This document shows positions 1 to 6,430 of a stretch of 17,871 nucleotides of DNA, piece by piece. Under the pieces are notes generated by a model. It did no database searches and had not been told where the DNA came from. It was given only the letters and a program-made list of their open reading frames with translations. The DNA is from Lachnospiraceae bacterium (GTDB lineage Bacteria; Bacillota_A; Clostridia; Lachnospirales; Lachnospiraceae): NCBI GenBank assembly GCA_017391465.1, contig JAFOYH010000104.1:1-17871 (forward strand), given 5' to 3'. Each line of letters begins with the position of its first letter. Position 1 is the first letter of the stretch. The translations under genes and the position numbers were made by a program.

Positions 1-746
1 ATTCACATTGGCCTGAACGGCGTCAATCACTGCACTTGTCACTTTGCCTTCGGCATCTACAGTCACACCTGTCACCGTAACATATCCTGTGCCAGGCCAT
101 CTTCTTCACCTGCATTGACAGAGGAATCAATCATTGTATTTACACCAAGACCAATCGCATCGCCTTCTTTAGCACCGGATACATTGGCATTACCGATAGC
201 CTTTACAACAAGCCACTGGAAGTTGCCCGGATGCATGGTACATCCTGCAGTAAGATCTGCATCGTCTGCTGCGATTGCAGAAATTTCATCGGCATTCTTC
301 CCAATACAGTATGCTGCAAATGCGTCTGCCTGTTCATTCCATTCTTTTCCAATAGAGGAAGCCACTTTCATACCATAAGCATCACCCAATTCCTGTTTGG
401 ACTGGAACTGAGTATCTAAAGCAGTAAGGACTTTGCCTTCTTTATCAAAATTAATTTTTATCTGTGCTGCATCAATCGCACAGGATACAACTTTACCTTC
501 ACCATCCACAGTAACTACTGCAATGCTCACATCAGCCTGTGCAAGACCATCGTCTTCGCCTGCATCTACAGACTTGGAAACACTTGGCATCAATGCAAGA
601 CCTGTTTTTAAACCATCTGTTGTTTCTACTTCAACTTGCTCATTCTTAACAGCAGAGCCATCATATACAACACGGCCGCTGCAGCCTGCAAGAACTCCCA
701 TCATCGTGCAGATTGTCACAAGTAATAATGCTGTTCTTTTCTTCAT
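1..746 (-). CDS. Repeat-containing lipoprotein next to Rnf genes; frameshifted and partial
   Basis: The protein opens with a lipoprotein signal peptide: basic start MKKR, hydrophobic stretch, lipobox LAGC with Cys22. It should therefore be lipid-anchored on the outer face of the membrane. The mature part has a repeat of about 150 residues. VDAGEDDGLAQ (residues 60-70) recurs as VNAGEEDGLAQ (210-220), each preceded by a related GL-rich stretch. Repeat 1 continues VTVDGEGKVV and later holds GDAYGMK and an EWNEQADAFAAY helix. In repeat 2 the frame breaks after GLAQ and a TGA stop lies at 72-74. The next frame continues the repeat (GYVTVTGVTVDAEGKV) without a stop to base 1. One missing G at about 86-87 explains this. 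The open frame as given is 224 residues (72-746), while the intended protein continues past the window. The ribosome binding site AAAGGAG lies about 10 nt before the ATG. The VTVDxEGKV pattern loosely recalls FMN-binding (RnfG-like) domains, but I do not claim FMN binding. It follows rnfC-D-G and a membrane gene in the same operon. Confidence 0.75.
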
Positions 747-787
747 TCAATGATTCTCCTTTTCTATGTTCATCAAAACTTATTTTC

Positions 788-1225
788 CTAGAAGAAAATG
801 TTCTGGAAACACTGACTTGCCAAAAACAGAAGTAATGCATTGGCCAATGGTGCCAGTTTACCAAACGCTCCGGTATCCATTCTTCTTCCAATGGATTCAT
901 AGCAAAGATCAATCACGAAGAAGACCACCACACCGGCAGCAAAGAGTTTCCATACCGGAACTCCAAATGTAAGACCTGCACACAACGGCAATACACTAAA
1001 ATTAAGTCCGGCAAGAAGGGATCCGCCAAAACGTTCACTCTGATATCCCTTATTCATATAATAAACAACCGCACAGGACAGGGCACTGATTGCCACCATC
1101 ATCAAAACATTCATTCTCGGAAGGATGATGTATGGGAAAAAACTTCTTGCAATGACACCTGCCAGACAGACAAGTACCGTTACGATACTTAAAACTATAT
1201 TCACAAAATATATATTCTTTTTCAT
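788..1225 (-). CDS. Unrecognised five-helix membrane protein in the Rnf cluster
   Basis: This is a 145-residue, almost wholly hydrophobic protein with about five predicted membrane segments, near residues 8-26, 38-58, 70-90, 92-110 and 123-143. Short basic loops separate them (NKGYQSERFGG, ESIGRRMDTG). I see no metal-binding cysteine cluster, no flavinylation motif and no nucleotide-binding motif. It occupies the slot after rnfG where rnfE normally lies, but at 145 residues it is shorter than RnfE (about 200) and I see no recognisable RnfE features. It starts six bases after the rnfG stop codon with only a weak ribosome binding site (GGTAGG), so translational coupling to rnfG is likely. Its place between rnfG and the lipoprotein gene suggests a membrane partner of that lipoprotein or of the Rnf-type complex. 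This is inference only. Confidence 0.75.
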   Translation of the reverse strand: MKKNIYFVNIVLSIVTVLVCLAGVIARSFFPYIILPRMNVLMMVAISALSCAVVYYMNKGYQSERFGGSLLAGLNFSVLPLCAGLTFGVPVWKLFAAGVVVFFVIDLCYESIGRRMDTGAFGKLAPLANALLLFLASQCFQNIFF

Positions 1226-1231
1226 ATCAAC

Positions 1232-1765
1232 CTACCATTCTGTAGCACTGGAAGAAATATCTGCTCCGGTGACATATGCGGATGCAGAATTCGCTGCCTT
1301 TGCCAACGATTTTGAAGTTACTGTTGCACCTGCCATGGCGTCAACATCTGTTCCAATCTCTGCAGTTCCTTTCGTTCCAAGAAACTGACTTAAAAATTCA
1401 ACATTATCAAGGGCTCCCTGACCAAGTCCGTAAGTTTCTGCCATATCCATCACGACAAGACCAGTCACTGCACCTTCCTGATCGACACCGACCATCACTG
1501 TCATATCGTCCACATAGCCAGCCACGCTTGTTTCGATCACATAGCCATTCGTCCCTTTATAAACACCGATAATATTTGCATCTTCACCTTCGTAAGTTTC
1601 TTCAGTAAATTCTGTACATCCAGGCAAAAGATGTTCCATAACAAACTGCCGGTCTTCGGCACGTTTTTCTGTCTCCGAAATCTTAAGAACTGCAGATGCA
1701 CCAAAAAGGACGGCTGCAGATCCCACAAGAACAATGACCGGAAGAAGCATATTTTTCAGATTCAT
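1232..1765 (-). CDS. rnfG: Electron transport complex subunit RnfG-like, FMN-binding
   Basis: This 177-residue protein has one N-terminal membrane anchor (about residues 7-27) and an extracytoplasmic FMN-binding domain. RnfG carries a covalently bound FMN, attached by an ApbE-type transferase to the Thr of a (S/T)GAT motif, and passes electrons within the Rnf complex. The visible signature is VDAMAGATVTS, with Thr148 as the expected flavin site, plus the preceding ETYGLGQ segment (residues 110-116), which corresponds to the ETPGLG-like motif of the family. The residue before GAT is Ala145 rather than the usual Ser or Thr. The protein is at the short end for RnfG. Its start overlaps the rnfD stop by four bases (ATGA), which indicates translational coupling. 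RnfG-like identity is well supported. Whether it works in a full Rnf complex is open, because no rnfE, rnfA or rnfB follows it here. Confidence 0.88.
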   Translation of the reverse strand: MNLKNMLLPVIVLVGSAAVLFGASAVLKISETEKRAEDRQFVMEHLLPGCTEFTEETYEGEDANIIGVYKGTNGYVIETSVAGYVDDMTVMVGVDQEGAVTGLVVMDMAETYGLGQGALDNVEFLSQFLGTKGTAEIGTDVDAMAGATVTSKSLAKAANSASAYVTGADISSSATEW

Positions 1766-2730
1766 TGTGCTCCTCCTTTCTGCAAACCAAAACGACGAGG
1801 TTTTGTCTTTTCATCGATCACCCATGACAACGCATTCATAACTAAGATAGCATAAGTCACACCTTCTGGGAAAATCCCTGTATAACGGAACAATACAGTA
1901 AGCGCACCGGCGCCAATGCCATAAAAAATCTGTCCAAATGGTGTCACTGGTGAAGATGAATAATCGGTCAGCATAAAAATACCGCCAAGCATTACACCGC
2001 CGCCAAGAATACTATAGAGCATCCATTCCATTGGATTGTTGCCTTTATTAAAAATCAATGTTAATACAGCAATCGTTGCAATATATGCCACAGGGATTCT
2101 TGGAGTGATCACTTTTCTTGCAACGAGATATGCGCCACCAATCAAAAGAGCAAGCGCAGATACTTCACCGATACAACCTCCAATATTTCCAAGGAACATA
2201 TCCATCACTGTTGCTTTCGGCATTGTATTCATGACCATATCATGAAGTGGTGTGGAACCAGATACTGCATCCACCGGTACATTAACAGAAAGTTTTGTTC
2301 CCGCCGCTAAGAAACGTGTCACATACACAGGACATACAGCTACTAAGAAAGCACGTCCGCCAAGCGCCGGGTTGAATGTGTTCTGTCCAAGGCCTCCGCA
2401 CATTCCTTTAACAACGATCACCGCAAATAAGCTTCCGGCTGCTGCCACCCAAAAAGGCACAGAAGCAGGAAGTGTCAGTGCTAATAAAAGACCTGTAACT
2501 GTTGCAGAAAAATCCATGACCGTACTTTCTTTTATTGTAACCATGCGCCACACGACTTCTCCAGCCATCGCCGAAATCACACTTACCAAAATAACTAAGA
2601 GTGCTCGTACACCGAAGAAAAAAACGCCGGCAATAATCGTTGGAAGAAGCGCAATAAGCACATCCTTCATAATACGATCTGTTCGTTCATTCCCCCGAAT
2701 ATGTGGGGAAGATGTTGTTACTAAATTCAT
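1762..2730 (-). CDS. rnfD: Electron transport complex subunit RnfD (NqrB/RnfD family)
   Basis: This 322-residue polytopic membrane protein belongs to the NqrB/RnfD family. RnfD is an integral subunit of the ferredoxin:NAD+ oxidoreductase, carries covalent FMN and takes part in ion pumping. Recognisable signatures are the N-terminal SPHI (residues 8-11), GGLGQNTFNPALGGRA (112-127) and the flavinylation segment VSGSTPLHD, with Thr160 as the expected FMN acceptor (SGST in place of the more common SGAT). Hydrophobic segments alternate with short loops throughout, including 23-60, 72-108, 185-205 and several after residue 210. The start codon immediately follows the rnfC stop (TAA then ATG), and GGAGGGG provides the ribosome binding site from inside rnfC. 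Its stop overlaps the rnfG start. The length is normal for the family. Confidence 0.93.
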   Translation of the reverse strand: MNLVTTSSPHIRGNERTDRIMKDVLIALLPTIIAGVFFFGVRALLVILVSVISAMAGEVVWRMVTIKESTVMDFSATVTGLLLALTLPASVPFWVAAAGSLFAVIVVKGMCGGLGQNTFNPALGGRAFLVAVCPVYVTRFLAAGTKLSVNVPVDAVSGSTPLHDMVMNTMPKATVMDMFLGNIGGCIGEVSALALLIGGAYLVARKVITPRIPVAYIATIAVLTLIFNKGNNPMEWMLYSILGGGVMLGGIFMLTDYSSSPVTPFGQIFYGIGAGALTVLFRYTGIFPEGVTYAILVMNALSWVIDEKTKPRRFGLQKGGAQ

Positions 2731-4029
2731 TTATTTCCCCTCCTTCAAGGCTGCTTTGCCCGCCCGGAATGTTTCCACCAACGGAAGCTTTGCCGGACAT
2801 GTGTAAGAACAGCAACCACATTCCATACAATCAATTAAGTTGTAGGTATGTAATAAATCTGTTCGTTCTGCTTTTCCAAAACGATATAAATAAAGCGGTT
2901 GAAGATGCATTGGACATACATCCACACACTTACCACAACGGATACATTCTGTTCCCTTTGTATTCTCCTGAACATTCAGACACAATACGGAACCTGTTCC
3001 TTTAATCAAAGGAACTTCCAATGTTCCCTGGGATTTGCCCATCATCGGACCACCGGCAATTACTTTTTCCAGATTCTCTGCAGGTCCACCCGCTGCTTCA
3101 ATGATATGTGCGAAAGATGTTCCAATCGGAACCATATAGTTGGCTGGATTTTTAACCGCTTCACCCGTAACGGATACCGCTCTTTTTACCAAAGGCATGC
3201 CTTCATAAACAGCCTGATGAACCATCGCTGCTGTTGCTACGTTAAATACAGCACAACGCACATCCCTTGGAAGGGATCCTGCAGGAACTTCTCTTCCGGT
3301 GACTACTTTCACCAACTGCTTTTCCGCCCCCTGCGGATAATGGGTTGGATAAATCTTCAATGTTATCTCCGGATAGTCTTTTAAATGCTCCGTTAAAATC
3401 CTTGCGGCCTCTTTTTTATTATCTTCCATAGCAATAATCGTTTTCTCCGGTGTCAAGGCCTCTCTCAAAAGAGAAATACCCGAAAGGATACGCTTAGGTT
3501 CTGCAATCATTAATGCATCATCCGCTGTAATGTATGGTTCACATTCACAGGCATTAATAATCAACGTATCGATCTGCTTCAAACTCGAAATTGCCTTAAC
3601 ATCTGTAGGGAAGGTTGCTCCCCCCATACCTACCAAACCCGCTTCACGGATGATATCAAACAGTTCTTCTGCTGTCAGATTTTCCGGATTATGGTGTGGC
3701 GCAATTTTTTCATAAAGTGTATCTTTAAAGTCATTTTCAATAATGATTGCCATTCCAGTGCCGCCATTTGGATGTGGCACAGATTCGATTGCAGTTACTG
3801 TTCCTGACACTGATGCATGTACAGGCACACATAACCCTTCACCATCTCCAATCTTCTGGCCCAAAAAAACCTGGTCCCCAACGGATACCAATGGTGTACA
3901 CGGTTTACCGATATGCTGAAGCATCGGTATAACAACCTGTTTTGGACTTTCAATGGCGGTCAACTTTTTCCCTGCCGATAACTCTTTTTTATCTGCCGGA
4001 TGGATTCCACCAAAAAACAGTTTTTTCAT
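2731..4029 (-). CDS. rnfC: Electron transport complex subunit RnfC
   Basis: RnfC is the peripheral cytoplasmic subunit that exchanges electrons with NAD(H) in the Rnf complex. This 432-residue protein starts with the family signature GGIHP (residues 7-11). A barrel-sandwich-like segment follows (about 48-83, including GDQVFLGQKIGDGEG and SVSGTVTAIES), then the glycine-rich NADH/FMN segment GLVGMGGATFP (131-141) shared with the NuoF family. Two [4Fe-4S] motifs lie at the C terminus: Cys362, 365, 368 and 372 (CIRCGKCVDVCP) and Cys401, 404, 407 and 411 (CMECGCCSYTCP). All eight cluster ligands are present. The length is normal for clostridial RnfC. The start is well placed behind GGAGAGGTG. It is the first gene of the minus-strand rnf cluster, with a promoter candidate about 85 bases upstream. 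Confidence 0.95.
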   Translation of the reverse strand: MKKLFFGGIHPADKKELSAGKKLTAIESPKQVVIPMLQHIGKPCTPLVSVGDQVFLGQKIGDGEGLCVPVHASVSGTVTAIESVPHPNGGTGMAIIIENDFKDTLYEKIAPHHNPENLTAEELFDIIREAGLVGMGGATFPTDVKAISSLKQIDTLIINACECEPYITADDALMIAEPKRILSGISLLREALTPEKTIIAMEDNKKEAARILTEHLKDYPEITLKIYPTHYPQGAEKQLVKVVTGREVPAGSLPRDVRCAVFNVATAAMVHQAVYEGMPLVKRAVSVTGEAVKNPANYMVPIGTSFAHIIEAAGGPAENLEKVIAGGPMMGKSQGTLEVPLIKGTGSVLCLNVQENTKGTECIRCGKCVDVCPMHLQPLYLYRFGKAERTDLLHTYNLIDCMECGCCSYTCPAKLPLVETFRAGKAALKEGK

Positions 4030-4112
4030 TACTTCACCTCTCCTATATTTGTTTGTATCATGGAAAAATCAGTCGAACATAGCGTTTTAACTGAAATTCC
4101 GTTATTATATTA

Positions 4113-4141
4113 ACAATATCATCAATGCATTTCATTGTCAA
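4113..4141 (-). promoter_or_regulatory. Promoter candidate for the rnf operon
   Basis: On the minus strand, TTGACA (4141-4136) and TATTGT (4118-4113) are separated by 17 bases. This is a perfect sigma-A -35 box with an imperfect -10 box. The -35 box lies inside the last codons of the upstream HAD gene (stop at 4122), so rnf may be started independently and also be reached by readthrough, since no terminator hairpin lies between the two genes. Confidence 0.5.
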
Positions 4142-4790
4142 TATTGATATCAATTATTATTTTTGATATATTTTCCAATTCTCTAAAACTGTCAATTTTC
4201 ATGGCATAACCTTCCGGTTTTCCAAACCCAAAAGCGGCCCAGATAAATGGTATCCCGGCAATCAATGCAGCTTCATAATCCCCTTGCGTATCCCCGATAT
4301 AAACTGCATCTTTTATATCATACATTGCCATAAGTGTTTTTATCGTTCTTCCTTTATCCGTCTGAGTATCTCCAAAACACAAATGTCCTGAAAAAAGATG
4401 TTCCACTCCAATCTTTTGCATGGTAATTTCAGGATATCCTTTCTGACTATTGCTTACAATGAACAAACGATAATTCTTTGCCAGCTCTGTCAGTGTTTCT
4501 TTCACACCTTCGAAGGCAATGGCTTCACTTGCATTTTCACGAAGAAAAGCATCTTCCCTCTCCATGCATCGTTCCATCAATGCATAACGTTCCGATACTT
4601 TCATATCCGAAAACATCAAATCTGCAATTTCTGACATGGTCTTTCCAAAAAGTGCTTTAAGCTGCTCTGCATTAACACAATACTTTTCAAGTCCCTCATC
4701 TCGAAGCTGTAAATTATACCCATCGGCTACAAGAGCTCTGGAATCCCAAAGTGTCCCATCAATATCGAAAATCAAACTTTCTGCTTTCAT
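4122..4790 (-). CDS. HAD-superfamily phosphatase (phosphoglycolate phosphatase-like)
   Basis: This 222-residue protein is a HAD hydrolase of the PGPase/beta-phosphoglucomutase-like subfamily with an alpha-helical cap between motifs I and II. Motif I is FDIDGTLWDS, with nucleophile Asp9 and acid/base Asp11. Motif II is FIVSNS (Ser113). Motif III is a Lys in the 146-151 region (DKGRTIK). Motif IV is YIGDTQGDYEAA, with Asp167 and Asp171. All catalytic positions are present, so it should be active on a small phosphate ester; the substrate cannot be read from sequence. The last ~10 residues (DINIDNEMH) are A/T-rich coding sequence that also holds the rnf promoter. It starts behind GGAGAAAGGG, 22 bases after the DUF4321 gene, probably in one operon with ctpA. 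Confidence 0.88.
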   Translation of the reverse strand: MKAESLIFDIDGTLWDSRALVADGYNLQLRDEGLEKYCVNAEQLKALFGKTMSEIADLMFSDMKVSERYALMERCMEREDAFLRENASEAIAFEGVKETLTELAKNYRLFIVSNSQKGYPEITMQKIGVEHLFSGHLCFGDTQTDKGRTIKTLMAMYDIKDAVYIGDTQGDYEAALIAGIPFIWAAFGFGKPEGYAMKIDSFRELENISKIIIDINIDNEMH

Positions 4791-4812
4791 GTCCCTTTCT
4801 CCTTATTGTTTT

Positions 4813-5073
4813 CTACAAAACACGGTAAATGATAATTGCTATAATCATTCCTAAAATACTTGCAATCGAAATCTTAATCGTTAATCCAAAAGTAAGAACC
4901 AAAATGCCCAAGTCTAAAATCATCGGCTGAGAAAGACCAAACACCTGACCGTAACCCAGCCAGCTAAGGAATGGTATGCCAGCTGTCAATGTTCCAATAA
5001 AACCTCCCAGGACGATTCCACATAAAATTAATATAAGTAATGCCCATGCATTTTTACTTCCTGCACCACGCAT
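4813..5073 (-). CDS. DUF4321 family small membrane protein
   Basis: This 86-residue membrane protein has two strongly hydrophobic spans (about residues 10-34 and 54-84) around a loop with FLSWLGYGQVFGLSQP. The pattern and length match the DUF4321 family, small proteins of Firmicutes with no assigned function. A short polar N terminus (MRGAGSKNAW) precedes the first span. The ribosome binding site AGAGGTG sits about 8 bases before the ATG. The gene lies 36 bases after ctpA and 22 bases before the HAD phosphatase, so the three are probably co-transcribed. Its position beside ctpA, ftsEX and a murein hydrolase suggests an envelope role, but that is context only. Confidence 0.8.
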   Translation of the reverse strand: MRGAGSKNAWALLILILCGIVLGGFIGTLTAGIPFLSWLGYGQVFGLSQPMILDLGILVLTFGLTIKISIASILGMIIAIIIYRVL

Positions 5074-5109
5074 TTATTGTCACCTCTTTTTCTTATTCTG
5101 TACTGCTGA

Positions 5110-6279
5110 TTATTGACTCAAATAGTTCACAGCCGCCTGAAGCTGATTATCTTCTTCGTTTTCCGAATCATATTCTACAATCACATCCGGTTCAATACCT
5201 TTACCATGAATACCGATACCGTCTGGTGTAAAATATTCGGATGTGGTTAATTTCATTGCAGATCCGTCTTTTAACGGAATGATTGTCTGTACAATACCTT
5301 TACCAAAAGTTGTTGTTCCGATAATCTCTGCTTTGTCATAATCTTTTAATGCACCCGCAAATATCTCAGATGCACTGGCCGTATTTCCATTGACAAGAAC
5401 AACCATTGGCACTTCAATGCAGTCCGGATTTTTTGCCCATTCTTCTTCGCGCTCACCATTTTTGTCTTCTGTATAAACAAGCAGGCCTTTCGGAAGAACC
5501 GTTTCCAGAATGCTGCACACACTGCTCATAAGACCGCCACCGTTGTCACGAAGATCAAAAATCAGGCTTTCCATTCCCATTGCTGTTAATTCTTCCACTG
5601 CAAAATTAAACTGATCTACAGTAACCTCATCGAATTCGGTCAATTGAATATAGCCAATATGATTGTCAAGCATCTTGTGTGTCACTGTTGGTACATTGAC
5701 CACCGCACGAACAATTTCAAAATCAATATATTCATCTTCTGACGGACGGTACATGGTTACATTAACCCGTGTTCCCTCTTCACCTTTTAATTTGGCAACA
5801 ACCATATTCAGATCCATACCGGTAACCTCTTCACCTTCGACAGCAAAAAGGATATCATCTTTTTTAACACCCGCATCTGCAGCCGGCGCACCTTCAAATG
5901 GATTTACAATGGTAATGATTCCCGTATTCATATTCTGAGACACATAAGCGCCAATACCCGAATAAATTCCTGAAGAGGATTCCATAACTTCTGCGAATTC
6001 TTCCGCAGTATAATACGTGGTATAGGATTCTTCAAGGCCTGCCACATAACCAAGATAAATCATTTCTTCCAATTTCTCTTCGTCAATTTCATCCTCATAC
6101 AGATAATGCTTGTCAATGACCTGATCTATGAGTGTCAGTTTACTTTCAATATAATCATAACGGTGTCCGATTCGTGACATATCTTCTATAACCGCATCTT
6201 TTACACTCGAAACACCAAAGGTAAGCACTCCCATAAATGCCATGCCTGCCAAAAATATACCTATGTTTTTTGATTTCAT
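5110..6279 (-). CDS. S41-family C-terminal processing protease (CtpA/CtpB type)
   Basis: This 389-residue serine protease has an N-terminal membrane anchor or uncleaved signal (about residues 5-24), so the rest lies outside the membrane. A PDZ domain follows (about 103-180, with GIGAYV, APAADAGVKKDDIL and VEGEEVTGMD), then the S41 peptidase core. The catalytic Ser-Lys-Gln set is visible: Ser302 in NTASASEIFAGAL, and Lys327 and Gln331 in TTFGKGIVQ. The spacing matches B. subtilis CtpB. The C terminus has GIHGKGIEPDVIVEYD, the usual end of the family. I chose the start at 6279 because AAAGG lies nine bases upstream, while the in-frame ATG at 6303 has no ribosome binding site. In Firmicutes such genes often follow ftsEX, and homologues elsewhere process or degrade envelope proteins, so the M23 hydrolase next door is a plausible substrate or partner. 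Confidence 0.93.
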   Translation of the reverse strand: MKSKNIGIFLAGMAFMGVLTFGVSSVKDAVIEDMSRIGHRYDYIESKLTLIDQVIDKHYLYEDEIDEEKLEEMIYLGYVAGLEESYTTYYTAEEFAEVMESSSGIYSGIGAYVSQNMNTGIITIVNPFEGAPAADAGVKKDDILFAVEGEEVTGMDLNMVVAKLKGEEGTRVNVTMYRPSEDEYIDFEIVRAVVNVPTVTHKMLDNHIGYIQLTEFDEVTVDQFNFAVEELTAMGMESLIFDLRDNGGGLMSSVCSILETVLPKGLLVYTEDKNGEREEEWAKNPDCIEVPMVVLVNGNTASASEIFAGALKDYDKAEIIGTTTFGKGIVQTIIPLKDGSAMKLTTSEYFTPDGIGIHGKGIEPDVIVEYDSENEEDNQLQAAVNYLSQ

Positions 6280-6288
6280 AATTTCATA

Positions 6289-6293
6289 CCTTT
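6289..6293 (-). promoter_or_regulatory. Ribosome binding site deciding the ctpA-type start
   Basis: AAAGG on the minus strand is nine bases before the ATG at 6279. The alternative upstream ATG at 6303 is preceded by an A/T-rich stretch without purine-rich complementarity. This favours the shorter protein. Confidence 0.6.
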
Positions 6294-6305
6294 CATGTAT
6301 CATGC

Positions 6306-6345
6306 TTATTTGAATATTTTACACGAATTTCTTTCATATGAAAAG
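6306..6345 (-). promoter_or_regulatory. Promoter candidate with a 12-bp palindrome upstream of the protease gene
   Basis: On the minus strand TTTTCA and TAAAAT stand 17 bases apart, with TG directly before the -10 box. The perfect palindrome TTTCATATGAAA (6332-6343) overlaps the -35 region. A promoter is needed here because the upstream M23 gene ends in a terminator hairpin. The palindrome could be an operator; the regulator is unknown. Confidence 0.35.
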
Positions 6346-6364
6346 AACAACCCGCATAAATAAA

Positions 6365-6400
6365 AATAAGAACAAGAAATCTTATTCTTGTCCTTATTTT
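6365..6400 (-). terminator. Intrinsic terminator of the ftsE-ftsX-M23 transcript
   Basis: Arms at 6365-6378 and 6385-6398 (14 positions, one a G-U wobble in the minus-strand RNA) enclose a six-base loop. In the minus-strand RNA the stem is followed by a U-rich tail. It lies about 30 bases after the M23 stop codon. The other strand also has a T run, so weak bidirectional activity is possible. Confidence 0.75.
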
Positions 6401-6430
6401 TTATGTAGATATAAATACTATTCGATTTTA

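Noticed and set aside
115..378. Open frame of 87 codons on the plus strand opposite the lipoprotein
   Set aside because: It is antisense to a gene with a clear lipobox and repeats, has no ribosome binding site and resembles no family.
2252..2806. 184-codon plus-strand frame opposite rnfD
   Set aside because: Shadow of the rnfD coding strand; low-complexity Thr/Ala/Lys composition and no ribosome binding site.
6301..6303. Upstream ATG as start of the S41 protease
   Set aside because: It has no ribosome binding site and would add eight residues before the membrane anchor; the ATG at 6279 has AAAGG at good spacing.
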